Below, piece by piece: positions 14,325 to 22,851 of a stretch of 38,293 bases of DNA (within the stretch, counting starts at the first letter, position 1; each line of letters starts with the position of its first letter). Source of the stretch: Halorubrum aquaticum. GTDB lineage: Archaea; Halobacteriota; Halobacteria; Halobacteriales; Haloferacaceae. The stretch is from contig NZ_FOPZ01000023.1 of NCBI RefSeq assembly GCF_900113615.1, positions 1 through 38,293 on the forward strand, read 5' to 3'. The notes beneath the pieces were generated by a model that was given only the letters and a program-made list of their open reading frames with translations, did no database searches and was not told the DNA's origin. A program made the translations under genes and the position numbers.

Positions 14325-16586
14325 TCACCGCGACCTGCGTCGACTCGACAGTCCGAGGAGCGAGAGCAGCGCGACGAGCGCGACGACCGGCCCGAATCCG
14401 GCCGCGCCGTCGTCGGTGAGCCCGCCGGCATCGCCGTCGGCTCCGTCCGTCCCGCCGGAGTCGTCGGTCGAGCCGTCGGCGTCCGTCGATCCGCCGGCGT
14501 CCGTCGAGCCGTCGGTCCCGTCACCGTCGCGCTCGACCGTCACCGTCGTCGAGGCCTCGTCGACGGGCCCCACGACGCCCACGGTCGCGACGTCGCCGTC
14601 GACGGACGCCGGAACCGTCACCTCGCGTTCGACGGTCGTCTCCGCGCCCACGTCCAGCCGGACCGGCTCGGTGCCGACCGTCTCGCCGTCGACCCGGAAC
14701 TCGAGTTCCGAGCCCGCGGGGATCGACGCGTCGTTGGCGACGGTCGCGGTCACGACCACCGACTCCCCGGCGGTCACGCGATCGGCATCGATGGCGATCC
14801 CGCGGACGAGCGCGTCCGCGGGATCGGAGACGACGACGGTGAGCGACTCGCTCCCGACCCGAACCGCGTACTCCCCGGCTTCCGTGAAGGCTCGCTCGAA
14901 CCGCTCCGTCGTCTCCTCGTCGGCGTCGAGCGTTCCGTTCCGGGTCTCGATCGTCTCGTCGTCGACCGAGAGCGACAGGTCGTAGCCTCCCGTCGTACCG
15001 CCGGTGTTGGAGACGTCGACCGCGAGCGCGAGCGTCTCGCCGGCGACGAGCCGGACCGGATCGTCCTCGAGCGAGCGGTTCCGGTACTCGCCGGTCGCGC
15101 GGACGCCGTCGTCGGCGAGGGCGTATCCGATCCGCGCGGGCGTCTCGCCGAACGCCTCCGCGTGGGCGTCAGCGTTCCACGTCTCGGGGGCGTCGCTCGT
15201 CGTGATCCATCGCTCTGCCGCCTCGCGGACCCCGGCGGCCGCCTCGTCGTCGCCGCTCTCCCCGGCGGCCGCCTCGACCGCGTCGAGGAACGCGCGGTTC
15301 GTGACCGGCGCGGAGTCCTCGTTGAGGTCGCGGAGGACGGTCGCGAGCGACGCTCGCCCGTCACTCGCCAGCCGTATCCGGCGGTCGATCTCGCCGGCGA
15401 CGAGCGACCCCTTTGTGTAGTCCGCGTTCCGCTCCCAACTTCCCGGGTCGGCGAGGACGGACGACGCGGCGGGGTCGCGCTCGCCGCGCGCCAGCGTCCG
15501 CTCGAAGGCGTCGAAGTCGGTCGCACCGCGGTCGAGCGCGAACAGCGCGGCGTAGTAGGTCGCGCTCGCCTCCGTGAACCACCGCGCGCTCGCCTCCGCG
15601 TCGTACGCCTGTCGGGTGTGAACGTACTCGTGGGTCCACACGTCGTCGGCGGTTCCGGTCGGCTCGCCGTCGCGGACCCACAGGTCGGCGTCGCCGGTCT
15701 GGAGACCCCTGACCGCCCAAGTCACCTCGCCGGTCGGCGCCGCGATCGCGACGACCTCGTCGTCGACGCCGCCGACCCGGAGGGAGTCCGCCGCTCCCTC
15801 GAAGACGCCGAACACCTCCTCGGGCGTCGCCTCCATCTCCGCCGCCTCGGGCACGATCAGCCGGTACCGCTGTTCGTCGCCCTCGTGGACGCGTTCCTCG
15901 TAGGGCCCGAGAAACGCGATCGCCTGGGAGGCGACGCCCTCGCCGTCGACGACGTTCTCCCGGGCGGACCGGATCCGTGGCTCGCCGGTGTACGATCCCC
16001 TGATTCGGACCCGCGGCGTTCTGACGAGCGCCCACCCGCCCGTGTCGACGAACCGGTAGGTACCGCCCGTGGCCAGCGGGCCCGATTCCTCGGTCGAGAC
16101 GTTCGCCGCCATTCCGTAGGTCAGCGACGGGCGCTCGGTCTCGCCGTCCCACACCCACGTCTCCGTCCCGTCCGCGTCGTCGGCGCGTTCGAACCCGTCG
16201 GCCTCGACCCGGTCGTCGTTCGCGGTCAGGAGCGTGATCTCGAGGCCCGTGACGCGGTCGGGAACGTGTGCCGTCGTGGTGACGCCGACGGTCCCGGCCT
16301 CGTCGGTCGCGGACAGCTCGTTCCGGACGCCGATGGTGTCCTCGTCGCCCACGTCGGCGGCGTTCGATCCCGACCCGTCGAGCGACCCCGCCGTGGCCTC
16401 CGCGGAGGCGCCGTCGACGAACTCGAACGTCCCCGTCGGTTCGGTCGGAGCACTCGGCCCATCCGGGGTACCCGGAGCGCCCGGAGCGCCGCCCGCGACG
16501 GTGATGGCTCCACAGAGGAGAAGCGAGGCGGCCAGCAACGCGACGACGACGGCGCGAACCCCGGGGGATGACCCCAACCGATGCAT
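14325..16586 (-). CDS. Secreted HExxH metallopeptidase-like surface protein with PGF-CTERM-like tail
   Basis: A 753-residue exported protein. Residues 8-33 are a hydrophobic signal peptide ('RAVVVALLAASLLLCGAITVAGG'). The central part holds 'DDVWTHEYVHTRQAY' (H319-E-x-x-H323) followed by 'ARWFTEASATYYA' (E339), a gluzincin-type zinc site similar to M1/M61 aminopeptidases. Residues ~490-700 hold two CARDB/APHP-like beta domains ('ALAVDVSNTGGTTGGYDLSL', 'SVVVTATVANDASIPAGSELEF'). Then come a Thr/Gly/Asp-rich linker, a hydrophobic segment 'GFGPVVALVALLSLLGL' and an Arg cluster, as in PGF-CTERM proteins processed by archaeosortase A, although the tripeptide is AGF rather than PGF. Probably a cell-surface peptidase; substrate unknown. 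Confidence 0.85.
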   Translation of the reverse strand: MHRLGSSPGVRAVVVALLAASLLLCGAITVAGGAPGAPGTPDGPSAPTEPTGTFEFVDGASAEATAGSLDGSGSNAADVGDEDTIGVRNELSATDEAGTVGVTTTAHVPDRVTGLEITLLTANDDRVEADGFERADDADGTETWVWDGETERPSLTYGMAANVSTEESGPLATGGTYRFVDTGGWALVRTPRVRIRGSYTGEPRIRSARENVVDGEGVASQAIAFLGPYEERVHEGDEQRYRLIVPEAAEMEATPEEVFGVFEGAADSLRVGGVDDEVVAIAAPTGEVTWAVRGLQTGDADLWVRDGEPTGTADDVWTHEYVHTRQAYDAEASARWFTEASATYYAALFALDRGATDFDAFERTLARGERDPAASSVLADPGSWERNADYTKGSLVAGEIDRRIRLASDGRASLATVLRDLNEDSAPVTNRAFLDAVEAAAGESGDDEAAAGVREAAERWITTSDAPETWNADAHAEAFGETPARIGYALADDGVRATGEYRNRSLEDDPVRLVAGETLALAVDVSNTGGTTGGYDLSLSVDDETIETRNGTLDADEETTERFERAFTEAGEYAVRVGSESLTVVVSDPADALVRGIAIDADRVTAGESVVVTATVANDASIPAGSELEFRVDGETVGTEPVRLDVGAETTVEREVTVPASVDGDVATVGVVGPVDEASTTVTVERDGDGTDGSTDAGGSTDADGSTDDSGGTDGADGDAGGLTDDGAAGFGPVVALVALLSLLGLSSRRRSR

Positions 16587-16783
16587 GGCCGATAACCGTC
16601 CGTCCCCGGTTTAGTGTTATCCCTCGGACCGACCGTCGCGGCACCCGCTCGGATCGAGAAAGGGGGGAGGGAGCGTGTGACGGGTCCCTCCATCGCCGTC
16701 GTACGCGTGCGAGTACCATAGTTATTGGCACTATTCTCCGGATCTCTCGCGTATCAATGGGACCCTTCGCGGACGCGTGACCG

Positions 16784-17725
16784 TCAGACGGCGCGGATCC
16801 GCACGGTCCAGAAGTCGCGGAACGCGTCCTCGAGAGCCGGCTCCGGGCGACCGGTCGCGTCGGTCACGTCCGTGTGGTCGGCGAACTCGCGGACCTCGCC
16901 GAGCACGCTCCGCTCGCCGACCACGACCGTCCGCTCGATCCCCCCGCCGTCCTCGCCGGCCTCGGCGTCCCCGACGTCCCCGGCGTCCTCGAGGCCGGCG
17001 AGGGCGTCACGGGCGCGCTCGAGGTGCTCGTCGATCTGGCCCTCGCGCCGGCGCTCGAAACGTCCCTGTGAGAACCCGCCCTTGGAGTGGGCTCCCTTCA
17101 CGTCGGAGGTGAACCCCTCGAAGTCGACCCGTTCGTCGTCCTCGTATATCCCCAGCGCGAACGTGTCCGACCGGACCAGCGCGAACGCGAACCGTCCCGT
17201 CGGGCGGAACCACTCGGCCGGCAGCCGAGGACGGTCGGCCCACCGGTCGAACGGCTCCGGAGCGATCGGCGTCGAGAGCGCGGCGCTCACCGCGCCCGTG
17301 TCGTCGGCGACCACGACCGCCGGCGCGGCCCGTCGGACGAGCGGCGTGCGGTCGCCGAACCCCTCGCGGACGCTCTCGGGCACCGCACCGTCGGGAACGA
17401 ACGCGGTGAGTACGCCCTCCGGGTCGTCGCTTTCGACCCCCCGAAGCCGACCGAGGACGTCGGCGAGGCGGGACCCGTACGCGTCGCTCACGCGACGGAA
17501 CTCGACCGTCTCCTCGTCGCCCTCGGCGCGCTCGACGCGGTCCTCCAGCGACTCGATCCGCTTCTCGAGGCGGTTGACGCGCTCCTCGGCCCGCTGGCGG
17601 TCCGCGACCGCGTCCGACCGCCGCTCCTCCTCGGCGGCCGCGCGCCGCTCGAGGTGCCGCTTCTCCTCTTCGAGCTCCGCGATCCGCTCTTTCAGCTCGG
17701 CGCGGCCGAGCAGCCGGTCGATCAT
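16784..17725 (-). CDS. Vms1/ANKZF1-family peptidyl-tRNA hydrolase
   Basis: A 313-residue protein. Residues 8-70 are a highly charged coiled coil ('LEEEKRHLERRAAAEEERR...RVNRLEKRIESLEDRVERAE'). The rest is an eRF1-like VLRF1 domain with 'AEWFRPTGRFAFALVRSDTFALGIYEDDE' and 'VKGAHSKGGFSQGRFERRREGQ'. The GGFSQ (216-220) occupies the place of the catalytic glutamine loop of Vms1, which cleaves nascent peptides from tRNA on stalled 60S subunits. An archaeal role in clearing stalled ribosomes is inferred. It is followed on the same strand by nothing closer than the intergenic gap to the surface protein. Confidence 0.85.
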   Translation of the reverse strand: MIDRLLGRAELKERIAELEEEKRHLERRAAAEEERRSDAVADRQRAEERVNRLEKRIESLEDRVERAEGDEETVEFRRVSDAYGSRLADVLGRLRGVESDDPEGVLTAFVPDGAVPESVREGFGDRTPLVRRAAPAVVVADDTGAVSAALSTPIAPEPFDRWADRPRLPAEWFRPTGRFAFALVRSDTFALGIYEDDERVDFEGFTSDVKGAHSKGGFSQGRFERRREGQIDEHLERARDALAGLEDAGDVGDAEAGEDGGGIERTVVVGERSVLGEVREFADHTDVTDATGRPEPALEDAFRDFWTVRIRAV

Positions 17726-17809
17726 GGCGGAGGGTCCCGCGCCGCCCTCAAAGGTGCGTCGACCGTCGACTCCGTCCCTGGTCGGCGTTCCCCGTGCGTC
17801 GGCGCGCTC

Positions 17810-18154
17810 TCAAGCGTCCACGTACGGCTCCCACCCCTCCCAGCGCAGGAGGTTCTCGGCGCGGTCGGCGTCCGCGAGCAGGACGTTCCGCCTGGACGGC
17901 AGGTCGTCGGCGGCGAGCGAGCGGGGGATAGCGAGCGTCCCGCTCGGGACGCCCTCGTCGCCGTCGACCGGGATGTGGCCCGTGTCGAGTTTCATCACCA
18001 GCGGCGCGTCGAGCCGCTCTACCCCCTCGCCGTCCGCGTACAGCTGCTCGTTGACCCGCTCGTGGTCGGCCCGCTGGATGGCGGCCCGGTCGCCGTCGTG
18101 GGGCTCCACGTACAGTTCGCCCAGGTAGTATCCGCTCGAGAAGCGTTCGAACAT
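17810..18154 (-). CDS. DUF5802-like haloarchaeal protein
   Basis: A 114-residue soluble acidic protein starting 'MFERFSSGYYLGELYVEPHDGD', with 'HERVNEQLYADGEGVERLDAPLVMKLDTGHIPVDGD' and 'LAIPRSL'. These match a small haloarchaeal family of unknown function that I recall as DUF5802. No catalytic motif, cysteine or membrane segment is seen. The start is set at ATG 18152-18154, where family similarity begins; a minus-strand TATA-like CTTATGTAG (18183-18191) lies about 33 bases upstream. An in-frame start at 18178 would extend it by eight residues but would sit inside the promoter region. Confidence 0.8.
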   Translation of the reverse strand: MFERFSSGYYLGELYVEPHDGDRAAIQRADHERVNEQLYADGEGVERLDAPLVMKLDTGHIPVDGDEGVPSGTLAIPRSLAADDLPSRRNVLLADADRAENLLRWEGWEPYVDA

Positions 18155-18277
18155 TCTGTGCGTGTTATACTCTACCACGATACTACATAAGCGTTACTCG
18201 CAAACGATCGAGCGTGGTTCCGGTCGGGTGACGACCGGACGGAGAACGGCGTTCGAGTCGCGGCCGATCGGCGTCTC

Positions 18278-19210
18278 CTACTCGCCCCCGGAGCGTCGTG
18301 CGACCTCGTGACGGCCGAACCCGTAGCGGAGCCGGTTGGCGAGCCGCCGCGAGAACCGGCCCTCGTTGCGCGAGTCGAACCGCTCGGCGAGTGCCGTGTA
18401 GATGAGCGGGACGGGGACCTCGCGTTCGAGCGCCTCCTCGACGGTCCAGGTTCCGGTCGACCCGCCCGCGACGTGGTCGGCGACGTCGCCGAGGTCGTCG
18501 CCCTCCTCGCGGAACGCCTCCTCGCACAGTTCCAGGAGCCACGAGCGGATCACCGCGCCGTTGTTCCAGGTCCGCGCGACCGACTCCATCTCGAGGTCGT
18601 ACCGGCCCTCCGCGAGCAGTTCGAACCCCTCGCCGTACGCCTGCATCAGCGCGTACTCCACGCCGTTGTGGACCATCTTCACGTAGTGACCCGAGCCGGA
18701 CTCGCCCATCCGGTCGTGGCCGTCGGGACCGGTCGCGACCGCGTCGAAGACGGGCACGAGTTCCTCGTAGGCCCACTCCGGTCCGCCGACCATCAGCGAG
18801 AAGCCCTCCTCCGCGCTCGCGGGCCCGCCGGAGGTCCCGCAGTCGAGGTAGGCCGCGTCGGTTCCCTCGGCGCGGCGGACCGACTCCTCGAAGTGGGAGT
18901 TGCCGCCGTCGACGACCACGTCCTCGCTCCCGAGGTGCGGTTCGAGGTCCGCGAGGGTGGCGTCGACCGCGTCGCCCGCGGGCACCATCAGCCAGATCCG
19001 CTTGCCGCCCTCGTTCTCCTCCCCGTCCGTCGACTCGTCGAGCCGGTCACAGAGGTCGGCTACCGAGTCCGCGGGCTCCGCACCCGCCTCCGCGGCCGCG
19101 GCGGTCGCCTCCGCCGAGAGGTCGAACGCGACCACGTCGTGGCCCGCCGCGAGGCTCCGGTCGACGACGATCCGCCCCATCCGCCCGAGTCCGATGACGC
19201 CCAGTTCCAT
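18278..19210 (-). CDS. gnd: 6-phosphogluconate dehydrogenase (decarboxylating, short type)
   Basis: A 310-residue enzyme of the oxidative pentose phosphate pathway, converting 6-phosphogluconate to ribulose-5-phosphate and CO2. The Rossmann motif is 'GLGRMG' (7-12); 'DGGNSHFEESVRR', 'YLDCGTSGGPASAEEGFSLMVGG' and the catalytic 'GHYVKMVHNGVEYA' (K178, E185) are all intact. The ~300-residue length is the short bacterial/archaeal type. An acidic surface loop is inserted at about residues 58-70. In haloarchaea this pathway supplies pentoses; cofactor preference cannot be told securely, although an acidic residue after the second strand (D30) suggests NAD+. Confidence 0.95.
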   Translation of the reverse strand: MELGVIGLGRMGRIVVDRSLAAGHDVVAFDLSAEATAAAAEAGAEPADSVADLCDRLDESTDGEENEGGKRIWLMVPAGDAVDATLADLEPHLGSEDVVVDGGNSHFEESVRRAEGTDAAYLDCGTSGGPASAEEGFSLMVGGPEWAYEELVPVFDAVATGPDGHDRMGESGSGHYVKMVHNGVEYALMQAYGEGFELLAEGRYDLEMESVARTWNNGAVIRSWLLELCEEAFREEGDDLGDVADHVAGGSTGTWTVEEALEREVPVPLIYTALAERFDSRNEGRFSRRLANRLRYGFGRHEVARRSGGE

Positions 19211-19300
19211 GCGCGAGGGGTGGCCGCCACCCTCCCTAGTGGTTCCGGTTCGGTCGGCGGCCGACCCGACTCCGGCGGCCCGCTCGCGTCCGGCGCGTCG

Positions 19301-20548
19301 CTATTCGTTTCGACCGCCGCTGCCCGCCTCGGCCTCGGCCTCCGTCTCGCCCAGATGTGCCCGCAGGGCGTCGACGTCCTTGTTGCCCGCGCCCGTGTTC
19401 AGGAGGACGACCGTGTCGTCCGGGCCGAACTCGCCCGCCTCCGCGAGCGCGAACGCGCCCGAGGCCGCCGCCGCACACGTCGCGCCGACCTCCAGGCCCT
19501 CCTCGCGGGCGACGGTGATCGCGGCGTCGAGGATCTCGCGGTCGGTCGTCGCGACCGCGCCGCCATCGGACTCACGGATCGCCTCGAGAATGAGCGGGCT
19601 CGCGCCGGGGTCGGGGATCGCGATCCCGTTACAGGCGGTGTCGACCTCGTCGTCGTCGAGGGGCTCGTGGCGGTCCGCACCCGCCTCGTAGGCGTCGACG
19701 ACGGGCGCGCAGCCGGCGGCCTGGGCGGCGTACATCGGAACGAGTTCGTCGCTCCAGCCGAGCGCGCGGGCCTCGCGGGCCGCCTTGTGCATCCCGACGA
19801 GCCCGACGCCGCCGCCGGTCGGGTAGACGACCGCGTCGGGGGCCTCCCAGTCGAGTTGCTCCAAGAGCTCCAGCGCCATCGTCTTCTTGCCCTCGTGGCG
19901 GTACGGCGTGACGAACGTCTTCGCGGAGTACCACTCGGGGTGGTCGTCCATCGCCGCGGCGTACGCCCGGCCCGCGTCGCCGATCTGCGAGTCCCCGCCG
20001 ACGGGGTCGGTCACGGTCAGGTCCGCGCCGTGGACCTCCGTCATCGCCTTCTGGGTGAACCCCGCCCGCGAGGGGAGGAAGACGTGCGCGTCGAGGCCGG
20101 CGCGGGCCGCGTACGCCGCGGCCGCCTGGCCCGCGTTGCCGGCGCTGTTCAGCGCGATCTCCTCGGCTCCGTGTTCGCGCGCCGCCGTGACCGCGAGCGA
20201 CTGCCCGCGGTCCTTGAACGTCCCCGTGGGGTTCGCGCCCTCGTCCTTCAACAGCACGCGGCCGACGCCCATCGACTCCGCGAGCGCGGGACACTCGACG
20301 AGCGGCGTTCTTCCCTCCCCGAGCGTCACCGCGGCCTCGCGGGCGAACGGCAGCAGCTCCTCGTAGCGCCACATCGACTCGCCGGGGCGGGACTCGAGGT
20401 CCGCGGGCGTCAGGTCGACTCGGTCGAGGTCGTAGCTCGGGTCCAGGATCCCGTCGCAGTCCGGACAGCGGTGCGTGGCCGTCTCGGCGTCGAACGTCTC
20501 CCCGCAGTCGACACAGGTCAGTCCCTCGAAGGCCGCGGTCGTTTCCAT
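19301..20548 (-). CDS. thrC: Threonine synthase
   Basis: A 415-residue PLP enzyme (fold type II) making threonine from O-phosphohomoserine. The N-terminus has a zinc ribbon of the archaeal/plant type (C12-x2-C15 and C28-x2-C31). The Schiff-base lysine is in 'NPTGTFKDRGQSLAV' (K112); 'NSAGNAGQAAAAYAARAGL', the PLP-phosphate loop 'YPTGGGVGLVGM' and 'LLNTGAGNKD' follow. The C-terminus is an acidic tail. The start is set at ATG 20546-20548 (METTAAFEG) just before the zinc ribbon; an upstream ATG would add five residues. It is 90 bases upstream of the 6-phosphogluconate dehydrogenase gene on the same strand. Confidence 0.95.
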   Translation of the reverse strand: METTAAFEGLTCVDCGETFDAETATHRCPDCDGILDPSYDLDRVDLTPADLESRPGESMWRYEELLPFAREAAVTLGEGRTPLVECPALAESMGVGRVLLKDEGANPTGTFKDRGQSLAVTAAREHGAEEIALNSAGNAGQAAAAYAARAGLDAHVFLPSRAGFTQKAMTEVHGADLTVTDPVGGDSQIGDAGRAYAAAMDDHPEWYSAKTFVTPYRHEGKKTMALELLEQLDWEAPDAVVYPTGGGVGLVGMHKAAREARALGWSDELVPMYAAQAAGCAPVVDAYEAGADRHEPLDDDEVDTACNGIAIPDPGASPLILEAIRESDGGAVATTDREILDAAITVAREEGLEVGATCAAAASGAFALAEAGEFGPDDTVVLLNTGAGNKDVDALRAHLGETEAEAEAGSGGRNE

Positions 20549-20637
20549 GCGCAGGGATCGCACACCGGGGGACTTCGCTCCATCGGTCGACGAAGGTTCG
20601 ATCGAACCGGGAACTCGGTCGCGTCCCGGCTCGGCGT

Positions 20638-21888
20638 TCAGTCCTCGACCGGATCCGGGATCACGTCGGCCTCGACGAGGTCGTCGAGGTCCCCGTCGGC
20701 GTAGCCGTACTCGCGGAGGACGTCCTCGGTGTGCTCGCCGAGCATGGGCGGATGTCGCCGGACCGTCACGGGCGTCCGCGAGAACTTCATCGGCGAGCCC
20801 GGGACCTCCATCGTGCCGACCTCGGGATGGTCGATCTCCAGCCGCATGTCCCGTGCCTCGATCTGCGGGTCGTCGAACAGCTCGGCCATGTCCCGGACGT
20901 GGCTCGCGGGCACGTCGTGGCCGGTGAGCGTCTCGACGGCCTCCTCCGTCGTCATCGCGGCGAACTCGGCCTCGAGCTCCGCGTCGAGCGCCTCCCGGTT
21001 GTTCACCCGCTTCTCGTTGACCTCGAACCGCTCGTCGGCCAGGAGGTCCGGCCGGTCGAGCGCGTCACACAGCCGCGGCCAGAACGAGTCCGCCGAGCAG
21101 CCGACGACGACGTAGTCGTCCTCGGTCTCGAACGCGCGGTACGGCGCGATGTTCGGGTGTTTGCTCCCCATCCGCCCGGGCGACTCGCCGCTCGCGAAGT
21201 AGTTCGCCGCCATGTAACTCATCCAGGCGGCCTGGCCGTCGAGCAGGCTCACGTCGATCTTCTGACCCGTGCCGTCGCCGAGCTCGCGCTCGAGCAGCGC
21301 GGCCAGGATCGCCTGGGTGGCGTACATCCCCGCGCCGATGTCCGCGAGCGCGACGCCGATCCGGACCGGGGGGCCGTCCTCGACGCCCGTGATCGACATC
21401 AACCCGCCCTTCGCCTGCATCACGATGTCGTACGCCGGCGCGTCGCGGTCGGGGCCCCACTCGCCGTACCCGGAGATGCCGCAGTAGATCAGTTCCGGGT
21501 TCTCCTCGACGAGGTCGGGGTAATCGAGGCCCCAGTCGGCGGTCTTGCCCACCCGGAAGTTCTCGACGACGATGTCGGCCTCGCGGGCGAGGTCGCGGAA
21601 GACGTCCCGCCCCTCCTCGCTCGCGAGGTTCAACACGACCGAGCGCTTGTTCCGGTTGACGCTCGTGTAGTAGGCGCTCTGGGCGTTCTCGCCCTCCCCG
21701 AAGGCCGGCGGCACCCACGTCCGCGTCTGGTCGCCCACGCCGGGTCGTTCGATCTTGATCACGTCCGCGCCGAGGTCGCCGAGCTGCATCGTACAGAACG
21801 GTCCCACGAGCACGCGGGAGGCGTCGAGCACCGTGACGCCGTCCAGCGGCCCGGTGTCGCCCGACGGGTCGCGCGCCTCACCGACCAT
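20638..21888 (-). CDS. CaiB/BaiF (family III) CoA-transferase
   Basis: A 416-residue family III CoA-transferase. 'LDGVTVLDASRVLVGPFCTMQLGDLGADVIKIERPGVGD' is the classic N-terminus; 'NRNKRSVVLNL', 'VVENFRVGKTADWGLDYPDL' and 'IYCGISGYGEWGP' follow, and 'APAYDIVMQAKGG' carries the catalytic aspartate (D154). Family members move CoA between carboxylic acids. In haloarchaea one member serves the methylaspartate cycle, but the substrate here cannot be told from sequence. The start is ATG 21886-21888, preceded by a purine-rich GAGG stretch; a TATA-like GCTTTATGCC lies about 49 bases upstream, giving a short leader. Divergent from the SDR gene. Confidence 0.92.
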   Translation of the reverse strand: MVGEARDPSGDTGPLDGVTVLDASRVLVGPFCTMQLGDLGADVIKIERPGVGDQTRTWVPPAFGEGENAQSAYYTSVNRNKRSVVLNLASEEGRDVFRDLAREADIVVENFRVGKTADWGLDYPDLVEENPELIYCGISGYGEWGPDRDAPAYDIVMQAKGGLMSITGVEDGPPVRIGVALADIGAGMYATQAILAALLERELGDGTGQKIDVSLLDGQAAWMSYMAANYFASGESPGRMGSKHPNIAPYRAFETEDDYVVVGCSADSFWPRLCDALDRPDLLADERFEVNEKRVNNREALDAELEAEFAAMTTEEAVETLTGHDVPASHVRDMAELFDDPQIEARDMRLEIDHPEVGTMEVPGSPMKFSRTPVTVRRHPPMLGEHTEDVLREYGYADGDLDDLVEADVIPDPVED

Positions 21889-21970
21889 GGTTGCCTCGCA
21901 TTCCTCGCATACGCGCACCTCCGAGCCGACCGGCATAAAGCCCTCGTCGCCGGCCCCGGTGGCCGAGTCG

Positions 21971-21983
21971 GTAACCATTAACT
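21971..21983 (+). promoter_or_regulatory. TATA-like element of the SDR gene
   Basis: TAACCATTAACTC is centred about 28 bases before the SDR ATG at 22006, in the 117-base divergent spacer shared with the CoA-transferase gene. It would support a leaderless transcript. Confidence 0.5.
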
Positions 21984-22005
21984 CGTCGGGTGAGACAGTC
22001 GTCGT

Positions 22006-22803
22006 ATGGATCTAGAGATCGAGGGCAACGTGGCGCTGACGACGGCGTCCAGCGACGGGCTCGGAAACGCGGCCGCGACCGCGCTCGCCCGCGAGGGCGT
22101 CAACGTCGTGATCAACGGCCGCGACGGGGACCGGCTCGCGGCGGCCGCCGAGGAGCTTCGCGAGGAGGCGGCGGGCGACGCGCGCGTCCACCCCGTTCAG
22201 GGCGACCTGACGAACGAGGACGACGTGGTCGGGCTCGTCGACGAGACGCTCGAGGAGTTCGGTCGGCTCGACCACCTCGTCACCTCCGCGGGCGGCCCGC
22301 CGTCCGGGCCGTTCCTGGACACCGACGACGACGACTGGTACCACGCGTACGACCTGCTCGTGATGAGCGTCGTCCGCCTCTGCCGTGAGGCGGCCGACCC
22401 GCTGCGGGAGGGCGACGGCGGCACCATCGTCAACGTCGCCTCCCGGTCGGTCAAGGAGGCGATAGACGGGCTCGTCCTCTCGAACTCCGTCCGCATGAGC
22501 GTGATCGGCCTGGAGAAGACGCTCTCGAAGGAACTCGCCCCGGACGTGCGCGCGAACGCCGTCCTCCCCGGCCCGCACGAGACGAGCCGGATCGAGGACC
22601 TCGTGAACCAGGCGGTCGAGCGCGGCGAGTACGACTCCTACGAGGAGGGACTCGCCGACTGGGGCGACGGCATCCCGATCGAGCGCATCGGCGACCCGAT
22701 GGAGCTCGGCAACACCGCCGCGTTCCTCTCCTCGCCGAAGGCGGGGTACATCAACGGCCAGTCGATCGTCCTCGACGGCGGTGCGGGCAGCGCGAACCTG
22801 TAA
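22006..22803 (+). CDS. Atypical short-chain dehydrogenase/reductase lacking YxxxK
   Basis: A 265-residue SDR-fold protein. The cofactor loop is 'TTASSDGLGNAAATAL' (TASxxxGLG instead of TGxxxGIG); 'GDLTNEDD' and 'LVTSAGGPPSGPF' follow (NAG replaced by SAG). The catalytic Ser is present (S146, 'NVASRS'), but 13 and 17 residues later, where Tyr and Lys are expected, there are S159 and R163 ('LVLSNSVRMSVIGLEKTL'). The 'LSN-(x)2-R' pattern is typical of a divergent SDR group often labelled 3-oxoacyl-ACP reductase, whose chemistry is unclear. The C-terminal 'GYINGQSIVLDGG' is normal. Followed 48 bases later by an AEC transporter. Confidence 0.88.
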   Translation: MDLEIEGNVALTTASSDGLGNAAATALAREGVNVVINGRDGDRLAAAAEELREEAAGDARVHPVQGDLTNEDDVVGLVDETLEEFGRLDHLVTSAGGPPSGPFLDTDDDDWYHAYDLLVMSVVRLCREAADPLREGDGGTIVNVASRSVKEAIDGLVLSNSVRMSVIGLEKTLSKELAPDVRANAVLPGPHETSRIEDLVNQAVERGEYDSYEEGLADWGDGIPIERIGDPMELGNTAAFLSSPKAGYINGQSIVLDGGAGSANL

Positions 22804-22851
22804 GGCTACACCGACCCGAACGGTCAACACCTCCGGACGAGTCCGGGCGGC

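Noticed and set aside
16715-16780. TATA-like AT patch followed by an ATG
   Set aside because: Only a seven-codon frame follows; no gene can be supported.
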